Shown here piece after piece: positions 22,641 through 32,700 of a stretch of DNA of 64,000 nucleotides. Source of the DNA: Enoplosus armatus (lineage: Eukaryota > Chordata > Actinopteri > Centrarchiformes > Enoplosidae); NCBI RefSeq assembly GCF_043641665.1, contig NC_092194.1, forward strand, positions 1,054,001-1,118,000. Direction: 5' to 3'. Under the pieces are notes generated by a model. It was not told where the DNA came from and did no database searches. It saw nothing but the letters and a program-made list of their open reading frames with translations. Position numbers and translations under genes: made by a program. Numbering within the stretch: the stretch's first letter is position 1; every line of letters begins with the position of its first letter.

Positions 22641-23432
22641 TTAATTCTAATAATAAGGGGAAAGATAGAGTACAGTTGATTATATCATGGTAACTGGATT
22701 ACGTGATTGGAGAGGGGGGAATACTAGAGTGCGTGGGGCACGTACAATAAAGCCGGTTGAAATCAAGATTGCTTCTTTATTGGACAACACCACAGAGAAC
22801 ATAACTCAAATTAGTTTTCCTCCAAATGGAGCACGCTGAGAGCAGAAGAAGGAACATTTTGCCCATCTCCCCTTAAGCACTGCTTTTATGTTAACAGCAA
22901 AGAAAGTCTGTTTTTTTTCCTGCTTTGCCCAGCCAGATCAGTGGATTTAATTTAAGTGATGAAGTTTGTGTCTTGATGAAATGCTAGTAACACCTTTCTG
23001 AATGTAAAAAAAAAGAAGACAAATGATAAAAAAAAAAAAAAAGACAAAACACCTGTGACGTTAAACTGACCTGATTTGATTTTTTCGACAATAAACAGAT
23101 TACGCAGGATCCGCAGGCATTTTTTTCAGGAACTCCGGCAGATAAGGCTGGTAGGACTTCAAAGGAATATATAACGAGTGCATGAATTCCATTTATGCCA
23201 CAAGCGATGTTTTAAGCTACTTGATCCCCTCTCGGTTTGCCATATTTGAATAACGCGTTGGAGGATTACTTGGGTTGATTGAACAGCAGATCTGTCCACC
23301 CTGATGACAGGTTGAAGGCGGATCGTCCACAGCGCCACGAGCAGCAGAGCTGGCTGGTCCGGCCCTGACCTCGGAGACGGACCCACCGACCGATCTGCGC
23401 TGAATCGCGTCGAGCAGGACTTTGCGCTCGCG
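22641..23432. other. Anonymous DNA
   Basis: No gene is recognised. The 23280-23432 portion is GC-rich with many CpG. A minus-strand frame there begins with a short hydrophobic stretch (ALLLVALWTIRL), but I see no domain. Confidence 0.4.
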
Positions 23433-23548
23433 TAGGGTGACCATGTTTTTTGCCCTGAGCGCAGCCTTTTCGTTGCCTTTACAGAGGGGCTTTGTTCATG
23501 CTTTTAGGCGATAACGAGTAGGACAGAACATGATAAGAATAAATGATG
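23433..23548 (+). repeat. TAGGGTGACC family, copy D (one end only)
   Basis: Begins TAGGGTGACCATGTTTTTTG. It shares the GCGCAGCCTTTTCGTTGC and GAACATGATAAG segments with copies at 26547-27010 and 57709-58110. The other terminus is missing. Confidence 0.65.
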
Positions 23549-23974
23549 ATATGAAATAATTCATGACAACGATTGCGTGATGGGATTGTGTAGCACGATT
23601 GGTGTGCAAACAAGAGAAATGTTGCTGACAACGTGGAGGTGATATCTGAGGAGTTATCTGAGGCCCTTTAGTGCAACAAAGCTGTTTGAATATGTTGAGT
23701 AAGGCGCAAAACAACAAAAAAAAAAGGGCACCATGGATTCCAATCCCTCACCTCCCTGCCGAAGACAAGCATTTCATTCTTGTCTGCAGAATATTGTGCA
23801 ACATATAATATAACTAAACTTTCGAGTGCTTTTACACAAAATACATTCAGTGAGCGCACCCTAAAAACTCTTTTCTCACTCAAACTCAACTGCCACCAAA
23901 CCTCTGTGTATTTACACTCCGTTTTGCACGTTTGTTGTACACAGTTGGCTTCATATGGGGTTGTTTAGTTCAGT

Positions 23975-24290
23975 CATTTCTGTGTTTCCTGTTTTATTTT
24001 GTCACTTACCTCTCCTCCTCACTTCCTGCCTTTGTATGTTTTCCCACCTGTGTGATTGCCCTGATCGGTTTCACCTTGCCCCTCATTACCCACCCCCACC
24101 TTGCTTCTGTATTTAGCCTGTGTGCGTCCCTCTCTCCAGTGCCAGTTTGTTGAACGTTACATTGGCGACTGTTTCCCGTCTTGGTGTTTTTGGACATTGT
24201 TTCTTTGGTATTTGGATTTGTTTGACAGTTTTGGACTGCTTCCCAGTTTTGACCCTTGCCTGCCATCCTATATGTCCCCCCCCCCAGCCG
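23975..24290 (+). repeat. Interspersed repeat shared with 57376-57705, copy 1
   Basis: Shares with 57376-57705 the order TTTTATTTTGT, CACTTCCTGCCTTTG, GCCCTGATCGGTTTCACCT, GCCCCTCATTA, TTCTGTATTTA and CTCTCTCCAG. The two are diverged copies in the same orientation. I do not know the family; the pyrimidine-rich sequence suggests a retroelement 3' region or LTR. Confidence 0.65.
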
Positions 24291-24479
24291 TGGCAGTTTA
24301 CATGCTATTGTCAAAACTGTTAATTTCATGTTCAAAACACAACTAAAAAGACAAAGAAAAATGCATAACACCCCCCACCCCCTATTGGGCCTTGGGCCAG
24401 CAAGTGCCCCATTTCATTCCTCGATCACTATGAAAGCCGTGTTGTCAGGTGGGGGGAGAAATCCAGGATGTTCTGTAAT

Positions 24480-24765
24480 TGTACGGATCGATGCGGCGCT
24501 TCACCGTCTCTTCCAGAGTGGTTTACAGCCCGTCCCAGAGTGGTGTCACTTTTCCACCGCCCTCCATCCCCTCAACCCCACAGAGGAGATCTTGTCCTCG
24601 CGGAGGTGGACAGTTTATGATCAGACGTCCCCCTGTGGCACGACCAAGGCTGGATGTCTGGACACATTGTCAGGGATGGATCAGGCATCAGATAGATTGC
24701 AGGAGAGGACAGACGGGTGTGATGTGGAGGAGAGCTTGTGGGCTGACCAGCACTGTTGTATTTCC
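24480..24765 (+). pseudogene. IS630/Tc1-type transposase remnant, frameshifted
   Basis: Pieces of one transposase appear in order but in alternating frames: EWFTARPRVVSLF (about 24520-24555), then LNPTEEILSSRRWTVYD (about 24572-24622), then CQGWIRH (about 24670-24690), then CDVEESLWAD (about 24720-24750). This is the layout of the C-terminal catalytic half of IS630-like transposases in fish (PFLNPxEEFFSAWRWKVYD, QGWIRH, CDVDExLWPD), including the third catalytic acid in NPTEE. The alternation shows several small indels, so it is a dead relic. No inverted repeats were found around it. Confidence 0.75.
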
Positions 24766-25457
24766 GTAGCTCTCCTATACAGCTGTGTGTAGTGAATATA
24801 TATTCTTGTATTGCATAAGTGGAATTACTTTAGTTTAATTTTGTGCCCTTGGCCAAAAAGCCCATTGAAGCGCATTTCTGATTAATTTCTGCGTAACGTA
24901 GCACAATCCATGCAATAAAGAAGACTACTGTTGGCAGACAAATGACGTCAGCGTTCGGGAGTTGATCCTGAGATTTGGCGGGGATCAGGTGGACCATGGC
25001 GCGATGGGCACTGTTGATTGTTGTGGGACAGTGACGCCAGAATGTTCTCCCTCTGGTTCGGGGGTATTTGATGAACTGTCCATATTTTGGGGAGCTCATG
25101 GCTGATATTTCCTTTGGTTGAAGTCACGGAGGACAATAGCTAAGGAGCCCAGGTTTTCGCCTGCGGTGGAATGTGAAGGCTGGCGGGCGGGAGTAGCAGA
25201 TAAGACGTTTTGAAATCAGATCCGGCAAAGCCTGAAACCGAAACCTGTGGCGGAAGGCAGAGGCGTCTCATTGTAGAGGAAAATGTGGGGTTTTTTTTTT
25301 TGGTTTGATCCAATCTTCACTCGTTGTACAACAGTTCTTTCCTCTGCGGGGAGCCACACAGTGGGACAACCTGTACGTACTGTAGGCCACGCAATAAGGT
25401 GAAACCTGCAGTCACAAAAGGACGAGACAGAATTCAAGTGATTAAAGTGAACTTGGG

Positions 25458-25502
<45 letters not shown>

Positions 25503-26454
25503 TTAAGATCCTCAGTTCAAAGTATTCTTTGACTTTGTCTGGTCTGGTGACTGTCAGAAGGCTTTCTTTTCTTAATAACAGGCTGTCAAAAAAACCCAAA
25601 AAACTTTTCACTTTCGCTTTCACTTTCTTCAGTCTGATGTGTTCATTTTTAGGCGATTTCTGTTTGGTTGTATTGTTTTTGCTTTTTCTCAAATAACCGA
25701 CGTAACTAAGCAAAAAGTAAAAAAATGTTCCTGCTTATATTTGCACATTCAACAGGGCGTCCGTTCCGAGTTGTTTATTTCCTTTTTTCACAGCGGCTGT
25801 TCTGCCACTCAGCCATGGGGAGCTCAAGCGACAGAAACTGAATTATTCATCACAGTCAAAAAAAAAAAAAGCGATTGGCATTCATTAAATCTTATTTGGA
25901 AAGCGGAACAATGGCATTCGAAGGCCTATCAAGACAAAGACAAGTCCCTCATCCCTCCTATGTGAGAGCACTAAACGCTTGCACATTTGCACATGTGATC
26001 CTGCGGGAGGACGCCGCCTGCGCTCGCGAGAGCAGTGCAGCCCGTTAATGAATGGCAACGCAAGTCAGGTGACCGTTACGATGCGCTTCATGGAACTGGC
26101 GGGACTTGTCCAACCGAGCAGGTCTTTGTTTTCTTTTCAAAGGGAGATCAGAGGCAGACTGTGCACTTGACAGCCTGCGGCGGAGCATAGAAAAAACAGC
26201 CGAAACACCACTAACAAGCTGAGGAGATTGTTTGCTTTTCTTTTTTTTTCTTTTTTCTTACTCTGCTTATTTGAGTCGAATCCTCTATTTTTCTTCTTGC
26301 GGGTTAAAAGGAGAGATCTGAAAGTTACAGCGCAGTTTGGAGCCATGGAAAACCCTCAATAAGCCATCTTTATGCGAGTTGTGGGGGTTGTGACATTTCA
26401 TGCACTTAGATTCCTAGTGATCCCTCTAGAATCTAGAATCCCTCTAGGAATTAG

Positions 26455-26455
<1 letters not shown>
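24766..26455. other. Anonymous DNA with AT microsatellite
   Basis: No gene is recognised. An (AT) run lies at 25462-25500, and an A12 tract at about 25859-25870. The 25840-26110 block looks single-copy with homeodomain-like and SOX-like motifs. Confidence 0.45.
25462..25500 (+). repeat. (TA)n microsatellite, about 20 units
   Basis: An uninterrupted TA run of about 39 bases. It explains the IYIYIY repeats in overlapping frames. Confidence 0.95.

Positions 26456-26485
<30 letters not shown>
26456..26485 (+). repeat. Poly(C) tract, 30 bases
   Basis: The longest homopolymer in the window. It follows a short partly palindromic CTCTAGAATCTAGAAT stretch. Confidence 0.95.
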
Positions 26486-26486
<1 letters not shown>

Positions 26487-26546
26487 TCCAAGAAGGGTTC
26501 AACTGCAGACCCTCAGGTCTGTTGGCCAATGAGGTCACCAGGTTTG

Positions 26547-27010
26547 TAGGGTGACCATATTTTCAAACCCCCAAAACCGAGACCCTGAAGTATACCGCAC
26601 GTCTGTGCGCCTTGAACGCAGCATTTTCGTTGCTGGGTACTTTACGAAGGAAGGAGTGAAGCCTCCTGGAGGTTTTTCTTTTTTTTTAGAAAATACCTTT
26701 TTTTTGATGCTTGCCTATGATTCATAGCCTAGAAAGAGCCTTTGATAATGACACTCTGATTGACACGCATACAGACAAATCATTGTCGAATTGAGATGCT
26801 CCGTGCTTTATGTTTGCAGGTAATAAGGAGTGGGACGGAACATGACAAACGTACGTTTAAGCGCTGAAAACAAGTATAATGTTGTAATTATTGTTTCAGT
26901 TGGGGTGAAAACCGGGACAATTTGGTGTTTTACAGATATCTGTTGGGACTCGGGACACCCGGCTTGAAACCGGGACCGTCCCAGACAAACCGGTACGCCT
27001 GGTCACCGTA
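26547..27010 (+). mobile_element. TAGGGTGACC family, copy A (both ends)
   Basis: Starts TAGGGTGACCATATTTTCAA and ends GGTCACCGTA, so the outer bases form a short inverted repeat (GGTGACCA-type). The 464-bp interior has no transposase. It carries CGGGACCGTCCCAGACAAAC near its right end, shared with copies B and C. It is most simply a non-autonomous DNA element; I cannot assign the superfamily. Confidence 0.7.
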
Positions 27011-28782
27011 CAGGTATGAGGTGTGTCACTCCCTTTGCGGCCACAAAAGCATAAAAGCAAGCAAAGCCAAACTTTTGTGTTAACATGCCCTAGGAACAAA
27101 ACAAAGCAACTGCTAGCCGATTGAGCTGACAATTCAACACACGTCGGGAGGCAAATCCCCGAAATCGTTCAGGAAGTAATCCAGGAAGGAGGTCGCTGAT
27201 CTCAAAACAGAAAACGAGCGTGCAATCCCACCAGTAACAGCCGAAGAAGACGTGGGGAGATCCCAGCTTGTCGCCCACAAGCGCTTGAGCTCCTCGGCCG
27301 CTCAACTTGACTCTCCAGAAGTGCTGAGCACTGTCGCATGGGAGGGCAGAGAAGAGGCCCGCAAGTCGAAAGGGTCCTTTTTTTTTTGTTGTTCTGGAAA
27401 TACACAAACACAACATCAGCATAACGTGGCTGCAGGCTGTCTGGGCCTGCTGACGAACGCTATTCCCGGCAGGCCATTCACGGAGCACGGGATGCTGATT
27501 TTGTGCCTGTTTTGACCGAGGGCTGCTGAAGACGAAGCCAAGCTTTAACCCCGTTAATTATCCACCCTGAAACGACTGTCACGCCACTGTTAGTGGTGTT
27601 TAATGTCTCGGAAAGAATGACGGCGCTGGTTTTCACCCTTTTCTCCAGTGTTTCTCTTTTTGCCTCGCACTGAACGGCGTGCAACATTAGCGCGATGATG
27701 ACTGATGCTTTTTTAGCGGGGCGTTCATTAGCCACGCATTCATGTTTTGCATCAGCTAATACCATTTTTCTCCTTCGCCCCCCCGCCCCGATTGATCTCG
27801 CTCCAGATAAATCACAGCCGGGGTGTGTTTTTTGTTTTTTTTTTGTGGCCACACTCGTCGCGTTGTAATTCATATCATTCTTCCATAATCATAAGTCATG
27901 CTGTCACCGTAATTAGTTTAACTGCGTTTAATCACACGCAAAATTGATCCCCAGATAAGTAATGCTTCTCAAAATCCCTCCCCAACTGGGATTCAGTTGC
28001 CCACTCATTTTGTCACGGCGTCGTGTTAATGACTGCACTCTCGGTGGAAGGCAGCGGGAGGTCTGGGTATGAGCTTTACTCATGTTCACAACAGCTCAAT
28101 ACAAGCCGGGCTGTGCCTTACACCTCCTTGGTTTTTTTTGAGAAAAACAACTGTGGCGGTGGGGGTGGGGGTGAGGGGGTGCAGAGAGGAGCGTGCATGT
28201 CATTACGCCGGCTGGATTCTCCTGAGACGAGCCTTCGATTCCTTTCTGTTTTTCCCTTTCTCCCCGTCTACCCCCGTCTCTGTCGGCATCGGAACACGCA
28301 GAACTCTTAATTAATTAGTCCCATAAGACCCGGACACACATAGTCTGACACAACAGACTTCCTCCTCCTCCCCAAGCCCAGACCGCTGCTTTGCTTTGCA
28401 GACCTCCTCGGCCAAGGCCTTCCTTCTTGTCGTCAGTCCTCAGTCGGACACGTGGACTCGCTAACCCGCCCTGAACCCTACCCTACGGGCTGTTTTTGCT
28501 CGGTTCCTCAGTGTCGCTCTCTGTGTTTACGACCTCGCGGCATAAGGCTGTGCTTTGCTATTCAGGATACGCTATTGTTCTTATTTTCATGGTTACGCTC
28601 CGCTTGGGCACCCATAAGGGGGGAGGCTGCCGTTTTAAACAGATAATGAATGGCATTATAACAAAACACAGTTGTAATAATATATAAAATGCAGTCTTCA
28701 TAGGAGAGTGTATAGTGTGTAATAAACCATTCATCAAACGTTTACGATGCCTTTCTTTAGAAATTTTTAGGCAATCATAAAT
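27011..28782. other. Anonymous DNA, largely repeat-free
   Basis: No gene is recognised; frames on both strands lack domains. The 27540-27960 block has several homeodomain-like and GATA-like motifs, and a TTAATTAATTAG motif lies near 28306-28318. Confidence 0.45.
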
Positions 28783-28958
28783 CCGGTGACCGGACGTCCC
28801 CCGGTTTGTCCAGCATTTCAAGCTGGGGTGTCCCAAGTCCCGACAAATATCTGCGAAACACTAAAATGTCCCGGTTTTCACTAAAATTTAAAATAACAAT
28901 TACAATATTTTACTTCGGCAGTGTCCCGGTTTGGTGGTCTGAAAACATGGTCACCCTA
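28783..28958 (-). mobile_element. TAGGGTGACC family, copy B (both ends)
   Basis: On the minus strand it starts TAGGGTGACCATGTTTTCAG and ends GGTCACCGG. At 176 bp it is an internally deleted version of copy A. It lies 1.8 kb from A in the opposite orientation. Confidence 0.7.
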
Positions 28959-30146
28959 ATCTAGCTAGAATGCGCAGGGCTGCAACATGACGTGCGCAGT
29001 CTGCTACTGCTACATTTTCATCCACCAAGACCCCCCCGCTCTGGCCTTGTAGAAGCGACCCTCAAAACTTGTCTGTTTTTTGTTTTTTTTTCCCGCCTCT
29101 CACACCGGTTTGTCATTCTGGTTTAGATTTCGATTTAAATCAGGGAACACTTATCACATTTGTTCATGCTTATGTGCATTGTATGTACCTTTTTTTTTTT
29201 TTTGCTGTACTTTGGGAGAAGCCAAAGACACATTTCCACTTCCAGGTGGAAGTAAATCTGATCGGATCTAATTCTGGACTCTGGATTTGCAGTTTGGCAT
29301 AACTCATGAAATTGAAAGCACTGATCCTGCCCTTGATTTTGAGTTGGACAGTTGGGCGCAGTAAGGGGGTCATTGTCTTAATGGTGCATTTCTGGGTCAA
29401 ACCTTGCCAGGAGTGCCCTCCCTTATGCGTTGGGTAATGTAAGTGCAATGTTGCCAAAGATTTAATGACATAGTTTTGGGTTTTACACCTGTCCTCCATT
29501 TTCTTGCCCCTTTTTTTTTCTTTACACTGTGTTAAATCTGCACCATTCAAAGTCTTGCTGCATTAACCAGTTTCGGTTTGTGACAGACAACAATCAACCG
29601 GATTACTTTTGCTTAAAAAAAAAGGGAAACGATATTTAAGATTTAAAAGACTATATCCTCAGTTGACATTGGCGAAATGGAAAAATGGGGAAAAAAAGAG
29701 AAAAGAATTACTGGAAAGAGATGGGGTGTGATTTTTGACCCAAATTGCGGGGACCATTGAAAGCGTGCAGACACAAACAGAGCAAAGTTTATATTTCCTG
29801 TCCGCCTTCAAGGCCGGGATCGGCCTGTTGGCAGGACGGAGCAAAGACGTGAAAAATATATATATCTGGAGAAAGTTCTCAGACAAAGACAGAGTGGACA
29901 TTATTATTATTATTTATAATGGTAATTCTCCCATTACCTGAAAGGGTGTCTAGGATTGAACTTTAGTCCATTTTGATATATACAGTAGTGTCATTGTGAT
30001 GCGTCAGTGTGTCACTGCGATGTCACAGTTGATCACTGTGATGCGACGATGCGTCACTGCGATGCAAGAATGTGACAATAGCCGATGGTGACGTGACAAC
30101 TCAGGTAACACGCTATGTTTGAATCAATATTGAGATACTGTCAGGC
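28959..30146. other. Anonymous DNA
   Basis: No gene is recognised. T tracts occur near 29191-29203, and a short direct-repeat cluster of GATGCGTCACTG-like phrases lies at 29990-30068. Confidence 0.45.
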
Positions 30147-30199
30147 GGTGCTCAAGGGCACTTCGCCACGTGGATGGGGGAGGGATCAAACTCCCATCA
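30147..30199 (-). mobile_element. SINE fragment, antisense
   Basis: On the minus strand it carries a B-box-like GTTTGATCC followed by a GAAGTGCCCTTGAGCACC segment, the same order as in the SINE at 41341-41621. Only about 50 bases are recognisable. Confidence 0.5.
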
Positions 30200-30205
30200 G
30201 CTCAT

Positions 30206-30227
30206 TCTTTTCTTTTCTTTTCTTTTG
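30206..30227 (+). repeat. (TTTTC)4 microsatellite
   Basis: Four near-perfect pentanucleotide units beside the SINE fragment; it may derive from its tail. Confidence 0.8.
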
Positions 30228-31579
30228 GCCGGGGGCAGCTTCACTGGTTTTGGTTTAGTGTCAGCGCTCTCATCAGGTGTCCAATCGAATGCTGACGGTG
30301 CTGCTTGTCTGCAAATCGGACGATCGTTTGCCAACGTGTTCAACGTAAGTGACACTCGCCAGTGTTGCGTTTATGCCTCGTTGCCCTGCCCCCAAGTGGC
30401 GGAAAGGACGCAGCTCCAAAGCAAGTGACTCACGGGCATCATGGGAAATGAAGGGGTTTATGTATATCATCCTGCAAATTTGTGGCCGTAGGATGTGTCG
30501 TCGACATGCAGTATCTGAAGCTTTGAGCTACTGTAATGCGGAGTAGACCGCCAACGTGCCAACATTTAGTCTTTTAAAAGGAGCAGCCAGGCTTGGTAAG
30601 AACATTTTGATACAACGGACGCTTAATCGTTCATTATCCACGTGGGTAATGTTTCAGCATGAGTGCAAGGACATTCTTTCTTTTCACCCGGATATTAAAC
30701 GAGAAATGATCTGTGTCCAAAGCCGCCGCCGCCGCCCGATCACGGGGCTCATAAATATCTGCTCTAATATCAGGAGCGCTGGCAGACGGTTATTTGAGGA
30801 GGAGAGCGCTGATGCACTCTTTTTCAAAGCAAGCTAAGGAGCGTACTGAGGCAAGTGAAGTTGGACAGCCGAGTCTGTTAGAACAGCAACGTCAAAATCC
30901 TGGTTGGATGTTAGTCGGTTATCCAAGGATTATCTTTTAACCCGTAAGAACCCAGACCCATTTCCCCTCAAAGGAAAATTATGGGGAATAACCCACAGAC
31001 CAAGCGGACCACATTGAAGACATTTCTGATGGGTTTTTTTTTATACTACCTCTTAATGTCAAAGATCAGCGATGGTACACATACGTTACATTGTGGCGTT
31101 TATGGTAAATTTACTTGTTTTATTGTTTTATATTAATTTGTTCAAGAAACATGGTCAAAACAGGTTGACTGTATACAGGAGACACTATTAAAGCATTAGA
31201 ATCGTTAAATGGGTTTTAACTTACCTTCAGTGTCAAAATACAGGCTTTTTGAAATGAGTTGCTTCCTTCACTTGTGTTTACATGTCACACCACCATTTTG
31301 AAAAGGTCCCGACCTGCCACAGTCACATGACTGCGACATGACCACCACACCGGGATGTTTCATATATGTCGCTTAGGGACTTAATGAGTTAAGATCAAGC
31401 ACAAAGCTGTGTAAGGAAGATTCTGGGGCCTTTGAAAGTGTGTGTTACACTGGTGTCACCATGGGTTCTTACGGGTTAATATTACGGCTTTTATGATCAG
31501 CCAGTCAATCAATGTGAGGATCTATGGACATCGTGGATCCATCCTCAGCTCAGAATCAAATCTATACTCTATCCTTCTT
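30228..31579. other. Anonymous DNA
   Basis: No gene is recognised. The 30620-30840 block looks single-copy and includes a short CCG triplet run (30725-30738). Confidence 0.45.
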
Positions 31580-31715
31580 TCTGGACTCTCTGACGGTGGC
31601 GTCAGAGAGGAGGATGCTGTCCAAGCTGCGGGTCATCTTGGACAACGTCTCGCATCCTGTCCATGTGTCCATCAGACACAAGAGCACCTTCGGTGGGAGA
31701 CTCATGGCGCAAAGA
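31580..31715 (+). pseudogene. LINE C-terminal fragment
   Basis: Reads LDSLTVASERRMLSKLRVIL followed by DNVSHPVH, colinear with LDSLTVVSERRMLSKLRGIL and DNVSHPLH in the LINE at 48629-48720. The fragment has lost both the reverse transcriptase core and the 3' tail. A (CTG) triplet run follows at about 31728-31746. Confidence 0.85.
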
Positions 31716-32419
31716 CGTCAGCTCTCTCGCTGCTGCTGCTGCTGCGTTTTTAAAGACCCCCTGTCTTGGTCCGCATTGGCACGCATTCATATTTCTAGCT
31801 CCGCTGGATTGGAAATGGAGGCTCGCCTCTTTCATTTACCCGTTGCCATGGTGAATCGTAGTATCAGAGCTCTATGACACTTGGTTGTTAATCAGCCACA
31901 ATAAGGGGGATCCATCGATGTGTGTGGCTCCATCCTAAGCAGTAAATGGAACTCAGCCGTCGTTCATTTCATTATTTACACTTGCGCTTTTCCTACTCCG
32001 TGAAAAGTCTTATTTAAAAGCCTTTTTCCACTAGAGGTGTATTTTTTTTTTATGTATTAATTATTTAAGTTTTTTCTCCTTTTACCTTCCATTAGAGTAA
32101 AACCTTTATTAGCAACCATATCACTGCCCTATTAACGACAAAATGAATCTTCGAAGCTTCGAGCATTTTACAAGGCTTTCCGCTCTAAAGGAACAAAACA
32201 GCTTGGTCTGCGCGATCGGGTTCAAATAAATGAGAAATATGAGAAATAAATGTTAGATATCATTGGTTAAATTACAGGGTTTTTTTTTTTTCAGAAACCT
32301 AAGGATGATGAGGTCACTAAACCGTGCTCATTTGCTTGCTTGAACGTAACAAGGCAGAATTTGTTGTTGATTTTATGATGTACCGTATAACAATGTGGCG
32401 ACGCGAGGGGAGGAGCCGC
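31716..32419. other. Anonymous AT-rich DNA
   Basis: No gene is recognised. The 31980-32170 portion (CTTTTTCCACTAGAGGTGTA, then CTTCCATTAGAGTAAAACC) may be an interspersed repeat, but I cannot place it. Confidence 0.35.
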
Positions 32420-32700
32420 TCATGTGATGAATCTGCAGCTTCCCCTGGGCTTTACGGAGCCATTCATAGTGAGTTTCGGCTCATTGGTCAGCTGTTCAGC
32501 CGCAGCTTTGCCGCCTCTGGTTCAATCTCACCGCTCTCTTAGCATCATTTTCGGCCTCAGCAGGCAGCTGTTGTCATTGAAAAAGCTCTAAAAAAAAAAA
32601 AGCCCACTGTACACTAGCTGCTCAGAGACTAGCTGGTGAACACAGTGGAGCGTTCAGCAGCTAAAGAATGAATACTGGACTTACGTGATACGTCATTGTT
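32420..32700 (+). repeat. Teleost interspersed repeat (CTAGCTGGTGAACACAGTGG type), copy 1
   Basis: Contains GCCCACTGTACACTAGCTGC, then CAGAGACTAGCTGGTGAACA and CAGCTAAAGAATGAATACTG. The antisense strand of 37880-38100 carries the same phrases in the same order, so two copies lie in opposite orientation 5 kb apart. I recall the family from fish genomes. Confidence 0.6.

Noticed and set aside
23159..23386. Signal-peptide-like minus-strand frame (ALLLVALWTIRL)
   Set aside because: The hydrophobic stretch is short, there is no cleavage context or following domain, and the frame ends in low-complexity sequence.
24256..24792. 178-codon plus-strand frame as a real gene
   Set aside because: Transposase motifs switch frames inside it, so this single frame does not represent a conserved protein; it is recorded as a pseudogene at 24480-24765.
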